Shown: positions 39,055 through 49,479, numbered from the stretch's first letter. The stretch: 64,000 nt of DNA from Candidatus Schekmanbacteria bacterium (GCA_016188575.1 JACPHN010000265.1:1-64000); one strand, 5' to 3'. Made by a program: numbers and translations. The notes: a model not told the origin generated them from the sequence alone.

Positions 39055-39914
39055 CCCGAGGCGCGCGGATCCAAAATGTCGCGCAAGCCGTCCCCCAGCA
39101 AGTTGAAACCCAGCACCGCCAGAAAGACCGCTACCCCAGGAAACGTCACCACCCACCACGCCGACAGAAAGTCCTGAAAGCCCTCGTGGAGCAAGGCGCC
39201 CCATTCCGGTGTCGGCGGGCGGGCTCCCAGGCCCAGAAAACTGAGCCCCGCGGCGTCCAGGATCGCCGTGGCAAAGCCCATCGTGCACTGCACGATGAGC
39301 GGGCTGAGGCAGTTCGGCATCACCGTCCGGCTCAGCACGCGCAGGTCGCTGGCGCCCAGAGCCGCGCTGGCCGCCACGTACTCCCGCACGCGCACGGTCA
39401 GCACCGAACCGCGCACCAGCCGTGCGTACTGGGGAATCGCCACGATCCCCACGGCAATCATCGCGTTGATGAGGCCCGGACCCAGGGTCGCGACAATCAC
39501 GATGGCAAGCAGAATGCTCGGAAACGCGAGCATGACATCCATCACCCGCATGATGGCATTGTCCGTCGCCGGGAAGAAGCCTGCGATTGCCCCCAGAAAG
39601 ACGCCAAACAGCGCGGCGATGCCGACGGAAACGACGCCGATCTGCAGTGAATAGCGCGCGCCGTGGAGAATCCTGCTGAGAATGTCCCGCCCCAGGCCGT
39701 CGGTGCCAAGCAGGTGGTCCGCGGTGCCGCCCGGGAGATGCCACGGGGGTCGAAAGGCCGCGCTCAGGTCCTGCTCGAACGGACCGTGCGGGCTCAGCCA
39801 CGGGCTCAGGGCGCTGAGCGCGACAAAGGCGGCGACGAGCAACAGACCGATCGAGGCTCCGCGATGTCGCAGCACGTCCCGAGCTATCCTGCGGCGCCCG
39901 CTCACCACCGTCAC
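39051..39914 (-). CDS. Dipeptide/oligopeptide-type ABC transporter permease (DppC-like)
   Basis: A 287-residue inner-membrane permease with six predicted helices. N-terminal OppC_N-like anchor (A-S-I-G-L-L-L-V-A-A-F-V-A-L), periplasmic segment with H-L-L-G-T-D-G-L-G-R-D-I-L-S-R, then the BPD_transp_1 core. The EAA loop that meets the ATPase reads EYVAASAALGASDLRVLSR. Family would import peptides or nickel. It overlaps the partner permease gene by 4 bp. No solute-binding protein or ATPase gene adjoins, so the transporter is incomplete here. Confidence 0.88.
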   Translation of the reverse strand: MTVVSGRRRIARDVLRHRGASIGLLLVAAFVALSALSPWLSPHGPFEQDLSAAFRPPWHLPGGTADHLLGTDGLGRDILSRILHGARYSLQIGVVSVGIAALFGVFLGAIAGFFPATDNAIMRVMDVMLAFPSILLAIVIVATLGPGLINAMIAVGIVAIPQYARLVRGSVLTVRVREYVAASAALGASDLRVLSRTVMPNCLSPLIVQCTMGFATAILDAAGLSFLGLGARPPTPEWGALLHEGFQDFLSAWWVVTFPGVAVFLAVLGFNLLGDGLRDILDPRASG

Positions 39915-40972
39915 TCCGAAGCCAGGCGGAGACGCGGGTCGACCGCCGCGTAGAGGAGGTCAACGAGCAGATTGGCGAGCACGAAAAGGACCGCGACCAG
40001 CAGCGTTCCCCCCTGGACGGCGGGGAAGTCGCGCGCCATGACCGCGCCGACCAGCCAGCGGCCGATGCCCGGCCAGGCGAAAATCGTCTCGGTCAGCACC
40101 GCCCCGCCGAGCAGATAGCCGAACTGCAGCCCGATGGTCGTCAACACTGGAATCAGCGCGTTGCGCAGTGCGTGCCGATAGGTTACCGAACGTTCCGAGG
40201 CGCCCTTGGCCCGCGCCGTGCGCACGTAGTCCTGCTGGAGCTCGGAAAGAAGCTCGGAGCGGGTCATGCGGGCGATGACGGCAAGTGGGATGGTGCCGAG
40301 CGTCACGGCGGGCAGCACGAGATGCCGGAGCGTCGACAGCAAGGCGCGTGCATCGCCAGCAAGCAGCGAGTCGAGGATGGCCAACCCCGTGCGCCACGGT
40401 GGCGCGTGGTTGAGGTCCAGGCGACCGGACACGGGAAAACCGAACACGGGGACGCCCGCTCCAAATCGCTCGCGCAGCCCCATCAACGTCTCAGGAAGCA
40501 GCACTGCGAACAGGAGGATGAGAATCAGGCCGAGCCAGAAGACCGGTAGCGAAATCCCGCACAAGCTCCCCGTCATCGTCGCGACATCCACCCAGCCGCC
40601 GCGTCGGCGCGCCGCCACGGCCCCCGCGGCAATGCCGGCGGGCGCGGCGAGCAACATGGCCGCCAGGGCCAGCTCCACGGTCGCAGGAAACCGCGCCGCA
40701 ATCTCCTCGGTCACCGGCGTGTGCGACTTGATGGATCGCCCCAGGTCTCCGCGCAGCAGGTTCACCGCGTAGCGGACATACTGCTCGGCGATGGGCCGAT
40801 CGAGCCCGAGCTCGACCCTGAGCGCCGCCACGGTCTCCGGCCGCGCGCGCTCACCGAGCATGATTCGCGCCGGGTCGCCACCGCTCAGGTGCATCGTCGA
40901 AAAGACGAGCACGGATACGCCGGCCAGTGTCGGCACGAGATAGACCAAGCGGCGCAGCGCAAATGCCATCAT
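39911..40972 (-). CDS. Dipeptide/oligopeptide-type ABC transporter permease (DppB-like)
   Basis: A 353-residue permease starting MMAFALRRLVYLVPTLAGV, the usual first helix of DppB/OppB. The early signature is G-D-P-A-R-I-M-L-G, and the EAA loop reads DYVRTARAKGASERSVTYRHALRNA. Start 40972 (ATGATG) removes a non-homologous 20-residue extension. Pairs with the DppC-like gene. A 224-bp gap separates it from the V-ATPase operon end; no gene was seen there. Confidence 0.88.
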   Translation of the reverse strand: MMAFALRRLVYLVPTLAGVSVLVFSTMHLSGGDPARIMLGERARPETVAALRVELGLDRPIAEQYVRYAVNLLRGDLGRSIKSHTPVTEEIAARFPATVELALAAMLLAAPAGIAAGAVAARRRGGWVDVATMTGSLCGISLPVFWLGLILILLFAVLLPETLMGLRERFGAGVPVFGFPVSGRLDLNHAPPWRTGLAILDSLLAGDARALLSTLRHLVLPAVTLGTIPLAVIARMTRSELLSELQQDYVRTARAKGASERSVTYRHALRNALIPVLTTIGLQFGYLLGGAVLTETIFAWPGIGRWLVGAVMARDFPAVQGGTLLVAVLFVLANLLVDLLYAAVDPRLRLASE

Positions 40973-41196
40973 GGCGCGACTCTGGCGAGCTGAAGCAGGT
41001 CGCGACCGCGCCCGGACCGCGGCGCCCCGCACCGCGCGCAGCCCGCGACCGGAGCCCCGCGGGTGCGGGCACGCGCGAGAAACTCGCCCCGCGCGCTGGC
41101 CGGGCTCAATCCGCGCCCATCAAACACCGGTGCGCCGGCGTCCCCAGCCGCTGCTCGAGCTCCGATCGTGGCACCTGCGTTTGCGCTCACCTGGTC

Positions 41197-41712
41197 TCAA
41201 ATCATGAACATGGCGAGAAAGCCGCCCGCCAGGCCCGTCAGTGCGTACAGCTCCGGCACGCCCGTCGCCAGCAGCGCCTGCCCTGAGTCCATCTGCCCGT
41301 TATTGATTGACTTGATGCACGCCGCCGCCACGCGCGCCTGGCCGAACGCGGACATCAGGCACGGCAACCCGCACAGGACGCCGGCCAGCGCCACCTGAAA
41401 CGGCTTTTCCGTCATGTTTTGCATCATCAGAAACGAAATCGCGAAGGAGTACAGTCCCTGTGAACCCGGCATCAGCGCCGGGATAAACGCCGCCCCCCGC
41501 GCCTCTCGCTCACACGCGGCGTACGCGCCCAAGGAGATCGCCAGCGTGTAGCCCGAGCTCAGGATGCCAGAGCCGATCACCATGAAGGAAATAAAGAGCA
41601 TGATCTGGTGCATGGGGGAAAGTGCCGTGACACCGCTTGCCGCCCCCTCGGCGTAGGCAGGCGTAGCGACGACCACGAGCAGCAACGGTAGAAGCTTCGG
41701 CAGTCTCTTCAT
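41197..41712 (-). CDS. atpK: V-type ATP synthase subunit K (proteolipid)
   Basis: A 171-residue double-hairpin rotor proteolipid. An N-terminal signal-like helix (P-K-L-L-P-L-L-L-V-V-V-A-T-P-A-Y-A) precedes four membrane helices. Hairpin one carries L-M-P-G-S-Q-G-L-Y and lacks a carboxylate; hairpin two carries the ion-binding Glu in G-V-P-E-L-Y-A-L. F-G-Q-A before it supplies the Gln seen in NtpK. The S-Q / Q / E set matches the Na+-binding ligands of Enterococcus NtpK, so Na+ coupling is plausible, not shown. Its ATG overlaps the atpI stop (41709-41712). Last gene of the operon. Confidence 0.88.
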   Translation of the reverse strand: MKRLPKLLPLLLVVVATPAYAEGAASGVTALSPMHQIMLFISFMVIGSGILSSGYTLAISLGAYAACEREARGAAFIPALMPGSQGLYSFAISFLMMQNMTEKPFQVALAGVLCGLPCLMSAFGQARVAAACIKSINNGQMDSGQALLATGVPELYALTGLAGGFLAMFMI

Positions 41713-43523
41713 GCGATGAAACCTCTGCGGAACGGATTGTAGAAATAGTGCCCACCTTCGATGCACTTGCTCCCAAACTCCAGGAAGATGAGCCGGTTGG
41801 TGTGAATGTAGAGCGACAGCAGGGAGAGTAAAAAAACGAAGATGTGTCCGACGACCGCGAACACCACCGTGGCCGCCATCGGCATGAGACCTGCAATCTT
41901 GTTGATGACCAGAGCGAGGATCGATCCCGAAAGCGCGATGCCGAACAGCCGCATGTGACTCATGATATCCTGCAGCAGACCGGTAACTCCGGAATAGATG
42001 GTCCAGAGCACGTTTGGCACCTTGGCGTCGCGACCGAACACCGGATCCGGCCAGAGCACCCAGGCGCAGACCGCCACCGCGCTCAAGAGTAGCGCCAGGT
42101 TCGAGCCAACCGTGGCAATCAGCGCTACCGACGCTTCGCTGACTGGTTCGGCCGACAGCAGCGAGAGCATCGCGCCTCCCGCCTTGTGCGCCGCCATCAG
42201 CACCCCCAGGGCAACCACCAGAATCAGGCTGCCAAGCGCATTGGTGCGCACGCCGCGTTGCCAGATCGCAACGCTGTAGCTGAAGGCCATGGCGACGCCG
42301 CCGACGATCAATGAAAAACTGAAGCAAGACAGCGGATCGGCTGATAGCGGGAGAACGGGGTGCAAGTCGGGGTAGATCTGCTGGCCAACGACGAGGCCGA
42401 ACACCTGCCCGCTCAGCGCGCCCACTATCGCCCCGAAGATTCCCGTGGTAAGGAAGACGCGATAAAAGTTTTCATTGCCCCGAACCTTCAGGCCAATTCC
42501 GGTCAAGAGCAGCAGCACGGCGTAGCCAGCGTCAAGCAGGCAGAGCGAGCCGAAAAGGATGAACAGGATACCGATGGTCCAGGTGATGTCCTTTTCGCGG
42601 TAATGGATTCCTGAAAAGGCGCGCAGCACGGACTCGTAGCCCGTGTTGATCCAGTTGTTCTTGAGCTTGACCGGAACCTTCTCCTGCGGCCCGGGTGGCG
42701 CCAGGGCGATGGCGACGGGCAGCTCCGACAGGGCGCTGCGCAGATCGAAGGCATTCTCCGCCGGGACGTAGCCCTGAAAGGCCACGAGCGGCCCGTCGTT
42801 GAGGCTCTCATCCAGGGTTCGCAGGAGTTGGACGCGATCCGCGATCGCCTCCAATCGCGACGCGAAGAGCGCTCCGTAGTGGGAATAACGGCCGAGCTGC
42901 CGGCGCTGTGCGGCGATCTGGTCGTGCATGTCCTCGCGCTGCTCGACCAGGGCCGACAGGCGCATCCGCGGCACCGCGATTGTGGATACGGGCAACGCGT
43001 CTGCCGCGGTCCCGAAAAACACCGCCCACACGCGCTCGTCGTCTTCGAACGCCACCGCGTATGCGAGCTGTCTCTTGTCGATGGCGTACCACGTGCCGCG
43101 CGGCAGGGCGGCAAAACAGACCGGCACGCCACTCTTCTCCAGCGCCTCCAGCTCGTCCGGGTCGAAGTCTCCCCACGGGCGGAGCTGCTGAATCAGGGTT
43201 TCGGTGACGGCCAGGGCTTCGCGGGTATGCTCGAGCCGGCCGGCGATGTCCTCGACGATGCGCGCCACCTCGTCGGCGCTGCGTTCGGTGTCCTGCAGGC
43301 GCGCCGGCGCGGGCGCTACCGAGCCTAGCGCGTGGATGAGCCGCTGCAGGCGGTTGGCGAAATCGACCTCGTCGTTCGTTCCCGAATGAGCCGCGCGCAC
43401 CTCGTCCGCCGAGGACAGGGGAACCACGTGGAGCACACCCACATCCTGAAGCGCCTCGAGCACCGTTTCGCTGTCCCGCTGATACGCGACCAGCGTTACC
43501 TTGAGCATTCGCTGCACGCTCAT
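41709..43523 (-). CDS. atpI: V-type ATP synthase subunit I (stator membrane subunit)
   Basis: A 604-residue a-subunit homologue that forms the ion half-channels and the peripheral stalk base. The first half is cytoplasmic and coiled (MSVQRMLKVTLVAYQRD; A-D-E-V-A-R-I-V-E-D). The second half has about seven helices, starting at T-I-G-I-L-F-I-L-F-G-S-L-C, with the conserved D-I-M-S-H-M-R-L-F-G-I-A-L (essential Arg). A start at 43523 follows GAGAGGCGAG. It is coupled to atpK by a 4-bp overlap. Confidence 0.9.
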   Translation of the reverse strand: MSVQRMLKVTLVAYQRDSETVLEALQDVGVLHVVPLSSADEVRAAHSGTNDEVDFANRLQRLIHALGSVAPAPARLQDTERSADEVARIVEDIAGRLEHTREALAVTETLIQQLRPWGDFDPDELEALEKSGVPVCFAALPRGTWYAIDKRQLAYAVAFEDDERVWAVFFGTAADALPVSTIAVPRMRLSALVEQREDMHDQIAAQRRQLGRYSHYGALFASRLEAIADRVQLLRTLDESLNDGPLVAFQGYVPAENAFDLRSALSELPVAIALAPPGPQEKVPVKLKNNWINTGYESVLRAFSGIHYREKDITWTIGILFILFGSLCLLDAGYAVLLLLTGIGLKVRGNENFYRVFLTTGIFGAIVGALSGQVFGLVVGQQIYPDLHPVLPLSADPLSCFSFSLIVGGVAMAFSYSVAIWQRGVRTNALGSLILVVALGVLMAAHKAGGAMLSLLSAEPVSEASVALIATVGSNLALLLSAVAVCAWVLWPDPVFGRDAKVPNVLWTIYSGVTGLLQDIMSHMRLFGIALSGSILALVINKIAGLMPMAATVVFAVVGHIFVFLLSLLSLYIHTNRLIFLEFGSKCIEGGHYFYNPFRRGFIA

Positions 43524-43540
43524 GAGCTCGCCTCTCGTTC

Positions 43541-44161
43541 TCACACCGCCGCAGCCGCGGCCGCGGCCTGCTGCTTGCCTTTCGCGATCTTCCCGCGGCA
43601 CACCGCGGCCACTTGCTGATCTCCGAGCGCGATCTTGATGCGGCGCACGGCTTCCTTGGTCTCGGGGATCAGCACTTTCTCGAAGAGGTTGACTTTCTGC
43701 GTCGCCTTGCGAAGCTCGTGGCCGATCAGGCGATACTGTTCGTTGAGGATCGCGATTTCCGTGTTCAACTGCACAAACGTCCGCAGCCTGGGAAGGGCGC
43801 GCAGCACCCACGGCGGGTTGCCGAAACGGGACACCCGCAGCGACGGAAAGACGACCCGTTCCAGAGTCGGCACGCGCACGCCCGCCACGGATTTTTCCCC
43901 GATGACCAGTTCTTGCGCCTTCACGAGGTCGCGAACCGACAGCGGCAGGGGCTCGGGAAGCAGGCTGATCATGGACGCCGCCGCCGCCCGCGCCTGCTCA
44001 AAGGCCTCCGCGCGCGCCTGGAGCTCGCGCCTGAGCTTGAGTTGCTCGATCTGCAACTGCTCTTGCTTGAGCTTCAACACGGGGAGGAACTGAAGATAGA
44101 TCTTCTCATCGCGGCGCAATCGCGTCAGCTCGGACTTGTTGAGCTTGAATTTTCGCGCCAT
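43541..44161 (-). CDS. atpD: V-type ATP synthase subunit D
   Basis: A 206-residue central-stalk subunit: two long helices forming a coiled coil (M-A-R-K-F-K-L-N-K-S-E-L-T-R-L-R and E-L-R-K-A-T-Q-K-V-N-L-F-E-K). V-x-L-F-E-K-V-L-I-P is typical of the family. An Ala-rich tail ends the protein. The gene begins six bases after atpB and precedes atpI by 17 bases. Confidence 0.9.
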   Translation of the reverse strand: MARKFKLNKSELTRLRRDEKIYLQFLPVLKLKQEQLQIEQLKLRRELQARAEAFEQARAAAASMISLLPEPLPLSVRDLVKAQELVIGEKSVAGVRVPTLERVVFPSLRVSRFGNPPWVLRALPRLRTFVQLNTEIAILNEQYRLIGHELRKATQKVNLFEKVLIPETKEAVRRIKIALGDQQVAAVCRGKIAKGKQQAAAAAAAV

Positions 44162-44167
44162 ACCGCG

Positions 44168-45481
44168 TCACGCCGCCACGATTCGAGATTTTGGCCAGTA
44201 TGCTTCGATCAACCTGTGGGACAGCGCAGCTTGTTGCGGGGTAAAATGGTTGGCGAGAATCTCCCAGCCGAGATCGAGCTGCTTCTGTAGCGGCAGATTC
44301 ACCTCGAGGTCCATCATTCTCCGCTCAAATTCCTCGCCGTAGGCCAGCAGCTTCTGGTCGAAATCGGAGATCGAAAAACCCATGGACTGCTGCTGGCGCA
44401 CCTTGCGGCAGGAGTCATAGAGCTGGATCATGGCGTTCATGAGCGGCGCGTGGTCTTCGCGCGTCCTCTTGTTGACGATTTGCTTCAGCCGCGACAGCGA
44501 GCCGAACGGGTCGATGACGCCGTTCTTGAGATAGAACTGGCCCTCCGTGATGTAGCCCGTGTTGTCCGGAACGGGGTGGGTGACGTCGTCGCCGGGCATG
44601 GTGGTGACCGCGAGGATCGTGATGGATCCGGACCCCTCGATGTCCACCGCCTTCTCGTAGCGAGCGGCGAGCTGTGAATAGAGGTCGCCGGGATAGCCGC
44701 GGTTGGCCGGGATCTGCTCCATGGCGACAGCGACTTCTTTCATCGCGTCGGAGAAGGCCGTCATGTCGGTGAGCAGCACGAGGACGCGCCGATTTGCGGT
44801 CGCGTATCGCTCGGCGGCCGCGAGTGCCATGTCGGGCACCATGATGCACTCCACGACGGGGTCCGACGCCGTATGGATGAACATGATGGTGCGCTCTTTG
44901 TTGGGCGCGAGCTTGTCGCGGAAAAAGAGGTAGTCGTCGTACTTGAGCCCCATGCCGCCGACGATGATAACGTCGGCCTCGGCCTGCAGGGCGATGCGCG
45001 CGAGCAGCGGGTTGTACGGCTCGCCCGCGACACTGAAGATCGGCAGCTTCTGGCTTTCGACCAGGCTATTGAACATGTCGATCATCGGGATTCCGGTCTG
45101 AATCATGCGGGTGGGCACGATGCGGCGCGCCGGGTTGAAGGAGGGGCCGCCGATTTCGACTTTCTCGGCATCCTGAACCGGCGGACGGCCGTCGATCGGC
45201 TCGCCGACGCCGCTGAAGGTGCGCCCGAGAATGCTCTCGGCAGCGTACATGAGCTCGACCTGGTGGCCGAGAAACTCGACTTCGTCGCCGGTGCTGACGC
45301 CCTTGGAACCCGCGAACACCTGAAGCGTCACCTGATCGTCGCGCAGCTTGATCGTCTGCGCGTAGCTGGTGGCACCGTCACCGAGGCGAATACGCGCCAG
45401 CTCGCCGTACGCAATCCCTTTGGCCCGCAGCATCACCACGGGGCCGGTTATCTGCTCGATGTGTTGATAGATGCGCTTCAT
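44168..45481 (-). CDS. atpB: V-type ATP synthase subunit B
   Basis: The 437-residue non-catalytic nucleotide-binding subunit of the V1 hexamer. [15 protein letters not shown] opens the beta-barrel; F-S-V-A-G-E-P-Y-N replaces the Walker A P-loop, as expected for [20 protein letters not shown] and L-S-R-L-K-Q-I-V are family blocks. It starts inside the last codons of atpA (45478-45481 overlap). Confidence 0.93.
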   Translation of the reverse strand: MKRIYQHIEQITGPVVMLRAKGIAYGELARIRLGDGATSYAQTIKLRDDQVTLQVFAGSKGVSTGDEVEFLGHQVELMYAAESILGRTFSGVGEPIDGRPPVQDAEKVEIGGPSFNPARRIVPTRMIQTGIPMIDMFNSLVESQKLPIFSVAGEPYNPLLARIALQAEADVIIVGGMGLKYDDYLFFRDKLAPNKERTIMFIHTASDPVVECIMVPDMALAAAERYATANRRVLVLLTDMTAFSDAMKEVAVAMEQIPANRGYPGDLYSQLAARYEKAVDIEGSGSITILAVTTMPGDDVTHPVPDNTGYITEGQFYLKNGVIDPFGSLSRLKQIVNKRTREDHAPLMNAMIQLYDSCRKVRQQQSMGFSISDFDQKLLAYGEEFERRMMDLEVNLPLQKQLDLGWEILANHFTPQQAALSHRLIEAYWPKSRIVAA

Positions 45482-47325
45482 GACTGGATCTTCCGTGCAG
45501 TGGAGACATTGGACGGCGAATTCTTGCGGCCGGCTCCGTCGCGGGGAAGCAAGGCACCGCGAATCTCGGAGAGGAAGCGCTCGTACTCCGGAGAACCGTC
45601 CGCGGCGAGGTTCCAGTTGCGCATGGCGGAGGTCAAGTCGAGCAGCCGCTCGCGCGCCTGGTCCTTGGAGACGAAACCGAAGTCGTGCTCGAGAACGCTC
45701 CTGGCCAGTTTGAGCGCGAAGGCCGTGCGCACCGTGGAGGGGCCGGCGTCGACCTCATCGTAGGCGTTTTGCTGAAGAAAGACGGCGTCGAAAAGCTCGG
45801 ATTTGAGAAAGTGGACGAGCTCGTCGACGGAGAGCTCCTCCTCGCCGACGACCTTCATTTGATCGCCGATGCGCTGGCCTTCTCGGTAGAAACGCTGCAA
45901 CGCGCGGACCTCCGCCACCCAGCCCGGCGCGTAAAGCTCCTCCAGCGCCGGTTTCAGCGAATCCAGGTATTTGGACCAGGAGTCGAGCGGCGAGATCGCC
46001 GGAAAGCGCTTGGCGTAGGAGCGAGCGTAGGTCAGTCCGAGGAAGCAGCCGACGACGGCGAGAGTGGACTGGGTGACCGGTTCCTCGAAGTTGCCGCCGG
46101 CCGGGGAAACTGTCCCGATGATCGTGGTCGAACCTTGCGCAGCGCCGAGGTTGGGATCCGCGAGGCGGACAATGCCACCGCGTTCGTAAAAAGCGGCGAT
46201 AAGCGACCCGAGGTAGGCGGGAAAGGCCTCTTCACCCGGAATCTCCTCGAGGCGGCCGCTCATTTCGCGCAACGCCTGGGCCCAGCGGCTGGTGGAGTCG
46301 GCCAGCACCAGCACGCGTAGCCCCATCTGGCGGTAGTACTCGGCCATGGTAACCGCCGTGTACACGGACGCCTCGCGGGCAGCCACCGGCATCGACGAGG
46401 TGTTGCAGATAATGATGGTCCGCTCCATGAGCGATCGTCCGGTGCGCGGATCGACGAGCTCGGGGAATTCGCGGAGGGTTTCGACGACCTCGCCGGCACG
46501 TTCCCCACACGCCGCGACGATCACCACGTCGGCGTCCGCATAGCGCGACACGGATTGCTGAAACACGGTCTTGCCCGAGCCGAACGGTCCGGGAATGCAG
46601 GCGGTGCCCCCCTCGGCGACGGGGAAAAAAGTGTCGACGATGCGAATCCGGGTGGTCAGTGGCCGCGACGGGAGGAGCCGTTCTGCATACGCGGTAATCG
46701 GCTTCTTGACCGGCCAGATCTGCATCATGCTGACCTCGTGGGTGCGGCCCGTTGCCAGGCTGCGCACCTTGCCGATCGGGTGGTCGACAGGGTACTCGCC
46801 CGCCGGCGCCACCTCCAGCACTTCCCCGGCGCCGACGAGGCCGAATGGCACCATGATGCGATGGGTAAACACGCCCTCCGGCACCGTTCCCAGCCCGTGT
46901 CCCGCCTGCAGCTTGTCGCCCACGTGCGCGCAAGGTTTGAAGTGCCACTTGCGGTCGCGCGCGAGCGTCGGCAGGTAGGTGCCGCGCTTGAGAAAGAAGC
47001 CGGTTTTCTGTGCCAGCTCCTCCAGCGGATTTCCCAGCCCGTCGTAGACCATGCCGAGCAGCCCGGGGCCGAGCTCGATGGCCAACAGATGCTCGGTGAT
47101 CTCCACGGGGTCGCCGATGCGAATGCCGCGGGTGTCTTCGAACACCTGCATGTCGCACTCCTCGCCGCGCACACGGATGATTTCCGCCTTGAGCCGGACG
47201 ACATCCTGTCCCGCGGGCGCCGGGAGCGCGATGTAGGCGACCGCGTTCATCCGCACGTTTCCGGTGAAGCGCGCCGACACCATGTTTCCATTTACGCCGA
47301 CAACAACTGCGTTCGACTTGCTCAT
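45478..47325 (-). CDS. atpA: V-type ATP synthase catalytic subunit A
   Basis: The 615-residue catalytic ATPase subunit. The P-loop is G-P-F-G-S-G-K-T; the inserted non-homologous region of V/A-type A subunits is present (~120-200, M-I-W-P-V-K-K-P-like block [14 protein letters not shown]). L-A-D-S-T-S-R-W-A and E-E-A-F-P-A-Y-L are conserved. It overlaps both the DUF2764 gene and atpB by 4 bp, so the chain is translationally coupled. Confidence 0.94.
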   Translation of the reverse strand: MSKSNAVVVGVNGNMVSARFTGNVRMNAVAYIALPAPAGQDVVRLKAEIIRVRGEECDMQVFEDTRGIRIGDPVEITEHLLAIELGPGLLGMVYDGLGNPLEELAQKTGFFLKRGTYLPTLARDRKWHFKPCAHVGDKLQAGHGLGTVPEGVFTHRIMVPFGLVGAGEVLEVAPAGEYPVDHPIGKVRSLATGRTHEVSMMQIWPVKKPITAYAERLLPSRPLTTRIRIVDTFFPVAEGGTACIPGPFGSGKTVFQQSVSRYADADVVIVAACGERAGEVVETLREFPELVDPRTGRSLMERTIIICNTSSMPVAAREASVYTAVTMAEYYRQMGLRVLVLADSTSRWAQALREMSGRLEEIPGEEAFPAYLGSLIAAFYERGGIVRLADPNLGAAQGSTTIIGTVSPAGGNFEEPVTQSTLAVVGCFLGLTYARSYAKRFPAISPLDSWSKYLDSLKPALEELYAPGWVAEVRALQRFYREGQRIGDQMKVVGEEELSVDELVHFLKSELFDAVFLQQNAYDEVDAGPSTVRTAFALKLARSVLEHDFGFVSKDQARERLLDLTSAMRNWNLAADGSPEYERFLSEIRGALLPRDGAGRKNSPSNVSTARKIQS

Positions 47326-48113
47326 GAGAGTTTCCCCGGCGTCAGCGCCAAGATGTCATCGAGGATTTCCTGTCCCTTCTGGAGGCTCCATGAGGCCTCA
47401 CGTTCCAGGATTTCGAGCTTGAAGAAATAGCCGAGCACCGTGTCCATGGAGAACTGATCGGTTCCGCTGATTTCGTCGATCATCTTCCAGCGCAGGCGGT
47501 CGATGCGGATCTCCATGTCGCGAAGATCCGGCAGTGCCAGCGCCTCGCGAACGTCGCTATACCAGGCGAAGCGATTCTTGAGGCCGAGATCCGCCTCGCC
47601 GAGATTGGAGACGATGACCTTCCACGTCGATGACCAGCCGCCCGTCATCTCGTGCAGGAAGGCCTCCTGGCCCAGATTGTCCTGCTGGCAGAGCAATCCG
47701 GTGATCGCTTCCGCGAGGCGGATTTCGCAGCGGCTCCACTCCTGCAAGAACGGGGAGGTGGATTCCTGGAGTGCCACGCGGCACCAGGTCCGCATCAGGA
47801 CGTGGATGGGGCTGGGAGCCAGGACCCAGGAGGGCAGCAGGTCGACAGTCGGACCGAGGGGCGTCGGTTTGCGGTCGCAGCGAATGCGGTAGCTGAGCTC
47901 GCCGGGGGAGAGGCTGGTGCCGGTGAGCGTCGTCAGGGCGCCGATGCGGGCGGTTTCGCGGATTTCTTCGCGGAGCATGACGAGCTCGAAATCGGCGCGG
48001 GCGGCGCCGTTGAGGTGGGTACGGGCGCGGCGGATGAAGTCCTCGGAGGTGATTTGCGGAGCTTCTCCGAGGCAGAGCCGCGGAAGGCCCGTGACGAGGT
48101 AGACTAGGAACAT
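47322..48113 (-). CDS. DUF2764 family V-ATPase-associated protein
   Basis: A 263-residue soluble protein found in V-ATPase operons of spirochaetes and Bacteroidetes between subunits E and A. It begins MFLVYLVTGLPRL and is largely helical. There is no gene for the usual subunit C or F in the operon, so this protein may fill the role of the C-type connector between V0 and V1; that is inference from position. It overlaps atpA by 4 bp and starts 55 bp after the atpE stop. Confidence 0.75.
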   Translation of the reverse strand: MFLVYLVTGLPRLCLGEAPQITSEDFIRRARTHLNGAARADFELVMLREEIRETARIGALTTLTGTSLSPGELSYRIRCDRKPTPLGPTVDLLPSWVLAPSPIHVLMRTWCRVALQESTSPFLQEWSRCEIRLAEAITGLLCQQDNLGQEAFLHEMTGGWSSTWKVIVSNLGEADLGLKNRFAWYSDVREALALPDLRDMEIRIDRLRWKMIDEISGTDQFSMDTVLGYFFKLEILEREASWSLQKGQEILDDILALTPGKLS

Positions 48114-48168
48114 GGTGTTGGACCTTTGCCGGCAGCGGTGTGGCCGTGCGGTGCGCCGGCCGCGACGG

Positions 48169-48801
48169 TCATTTGCTTGCGCGCGGGAGCTCGAAAAACT
48201 GCCTCAGGTGCGGCTCGACCAGCCGCGCGAGCGCCTGAGTGAGCGCCTCCAGAGAAAAGTCCCAGGCGAAGGCCTCGCCGCGGCGGATGAGGCGGAAACC
48301 GACAAGCCCTTCTTCATTGCGCACGGCGACTTCCTTGCCGGCATCGACGTGCGCGGCCAGCGCGTGCAGGGTGGCGGCGGCGAGCTTCTCGCGGAGGTCC
48401 TCGCTCACCGAGATTTCCACGCCGTCGCCGCCCGAGGCCAGAAAGTCGGCGCAGATGCGTGCGACGAAGTCTGAGAGGAAGGTTTCGTCGGTGAGAACGC
48501 CGCGGAGCTGCTCGCTCAGGACGGGGCGGATGATCTGTTGGCGAATGCGCTCCTGGAAGCCGAGGACGAAGTCGCGGGCGGCCATCTTGAGCTCGGCGCG
48601 CATTTGCTCCGTGACGCGGCGGGCGTCGGCTTCGGCGGTGGAGCGGAGGGCGGCGACCTCGTTTCGCGCGTCGGCGACAATCTGCTCGGCGCGCTGCCGC
48701 GCCTCGGCGATGATGCGGTCCCGCTCCTCCTCGCCGGCGCTCACACCTTCATTCTTGATCCTCGTGATCAGCGCAGCAATGCCGCTTGTGATTTCCGTCA
48801 T
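48169..48801 (-). CDS. atpE: V-type ATP synthase subunit E
   Basis: A 210-residue peripheral-stalk subunit. The N-terminal half is a long Ala/Glu/Arg helix (E-E-E-R-D-R-I-I-A-E-A-R-Q-R-A-E-Q) that pairs with the stalk; the C-terminal half is the globular E domain. The start at 48801 (MTEITSGIAALITRIKNEG) has a GAGG upstream and matches homologues. It is first in the operon, 63 bases from a TTGACA promoter. Confidence 0.88.
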   Translation of the reverse strand: MTEITSGIAALITRIKNEGVSAGEEERDRIIAEARQRAEQIVADARNEVAALRSTAEADARRVTEQMRAELKMAARDFVLGFQERIRQQIIRPVLSEQLRGVLTDETFLSDFVARICADFLASGGDGVEISVSEDLREKLAAATLHALAAHVDAGKEVAVRNEEGLVGFRLIRRGEAFAWDFSLEALTQALARLVEPHLRQFFELPRASK

Positions 48802-48863
48802 GGGGAGTACCTCTCGGACGCGCGGGACGCGGGGAAACCTGACGCGAGAAACGTGCCGGCAGG

Positions 48864-48892
48864 ACGCTATCCGCATCGCGCGGGGATGTCAA
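48864..48892 (-). promoter_or_regulatory. Sigma-70 promoter of the V-ATPase operon
   Basis: Minus strand: perfect TTGACA, 17-base spacer, TAGCGT as -10 (three of six). The -10 is 62 bases before the atpE start codon. Confidence 0.65.
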
Positions 48893-49479
48893 GATCGGGG
48901 TCCGCTCTGAGCCCACCGCCGGTTCGACTGCAAGCTGTGCAGAAAGCGCATCACGAAGACTGCCGCCTCCAGCTCCCGCGGCCAGCGGGGACAGACGGAA
49001 GGGGCGCTGTCGTCCCGACGTCGCACAGGCGTTGGCTTCATGGACTATCGCCTCAGTGTCAACGGATCAAGCGAACCTCGATGCCGATCGGCAGCTCCTT
49101 CCAGGTTCGCTCCGTGCCACCTGCTGGGCGGCATGGGCAATCTGCGGGAGCACGTGCGAGAGCTGCGGCGCCGTTTGCGGCCAAGCTCCAAGATCAGCTC
49201 CAAGTGTCAAGCGGCACAAGTCGGGTGGCTCGTCTTGTGGCAGCAGCTTGAATTCTTGTGCGGATCCGCACCACGTGGCAGATGGGCCAAATCACGAGGC
49301 GAGTGCGTGATTGCCGCGATTTTCCCCGATGAATCGGTACCCTGTCATGCCGGCAGCCACGTCAGGTTCTTCAGCTTGTGCGGATCCGTTAAACGGTGAT
49401 GGCTGGGACGCGGCGCGCCGAACCATCGGGCCGCGGACTTCTTCCGCAGGATGGCCGCCGCATGGCGCCGGCTATCCTG
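48893..49479. other. Gene-poor stretch with decayed sequence
   Basis: No intact gene. On the minus strand around 49065-49255 two adjoining frames read Q-E-F-K-L-L-P-Q-D-E-P-P-D-L-C-R and T-W-K-E-L-P-I-G-I-E-V-R-L-I-R before stops, suggesting a decayed coding sequence that I cannot name. A 14-bp direct repeat, CTTGTGCGGATCCG, occurs at 49255-49268 and 49376-49389. The stretch is the left border of the accessory region. Confidence 0.3.

Noticed and set aside
49255..49389. 14-bp direct repeat CTTGTGCGGATCCG as attachment sites
   Set aside because: Only 120 bp apart with no recombinase or gene between; more likely local duplication.
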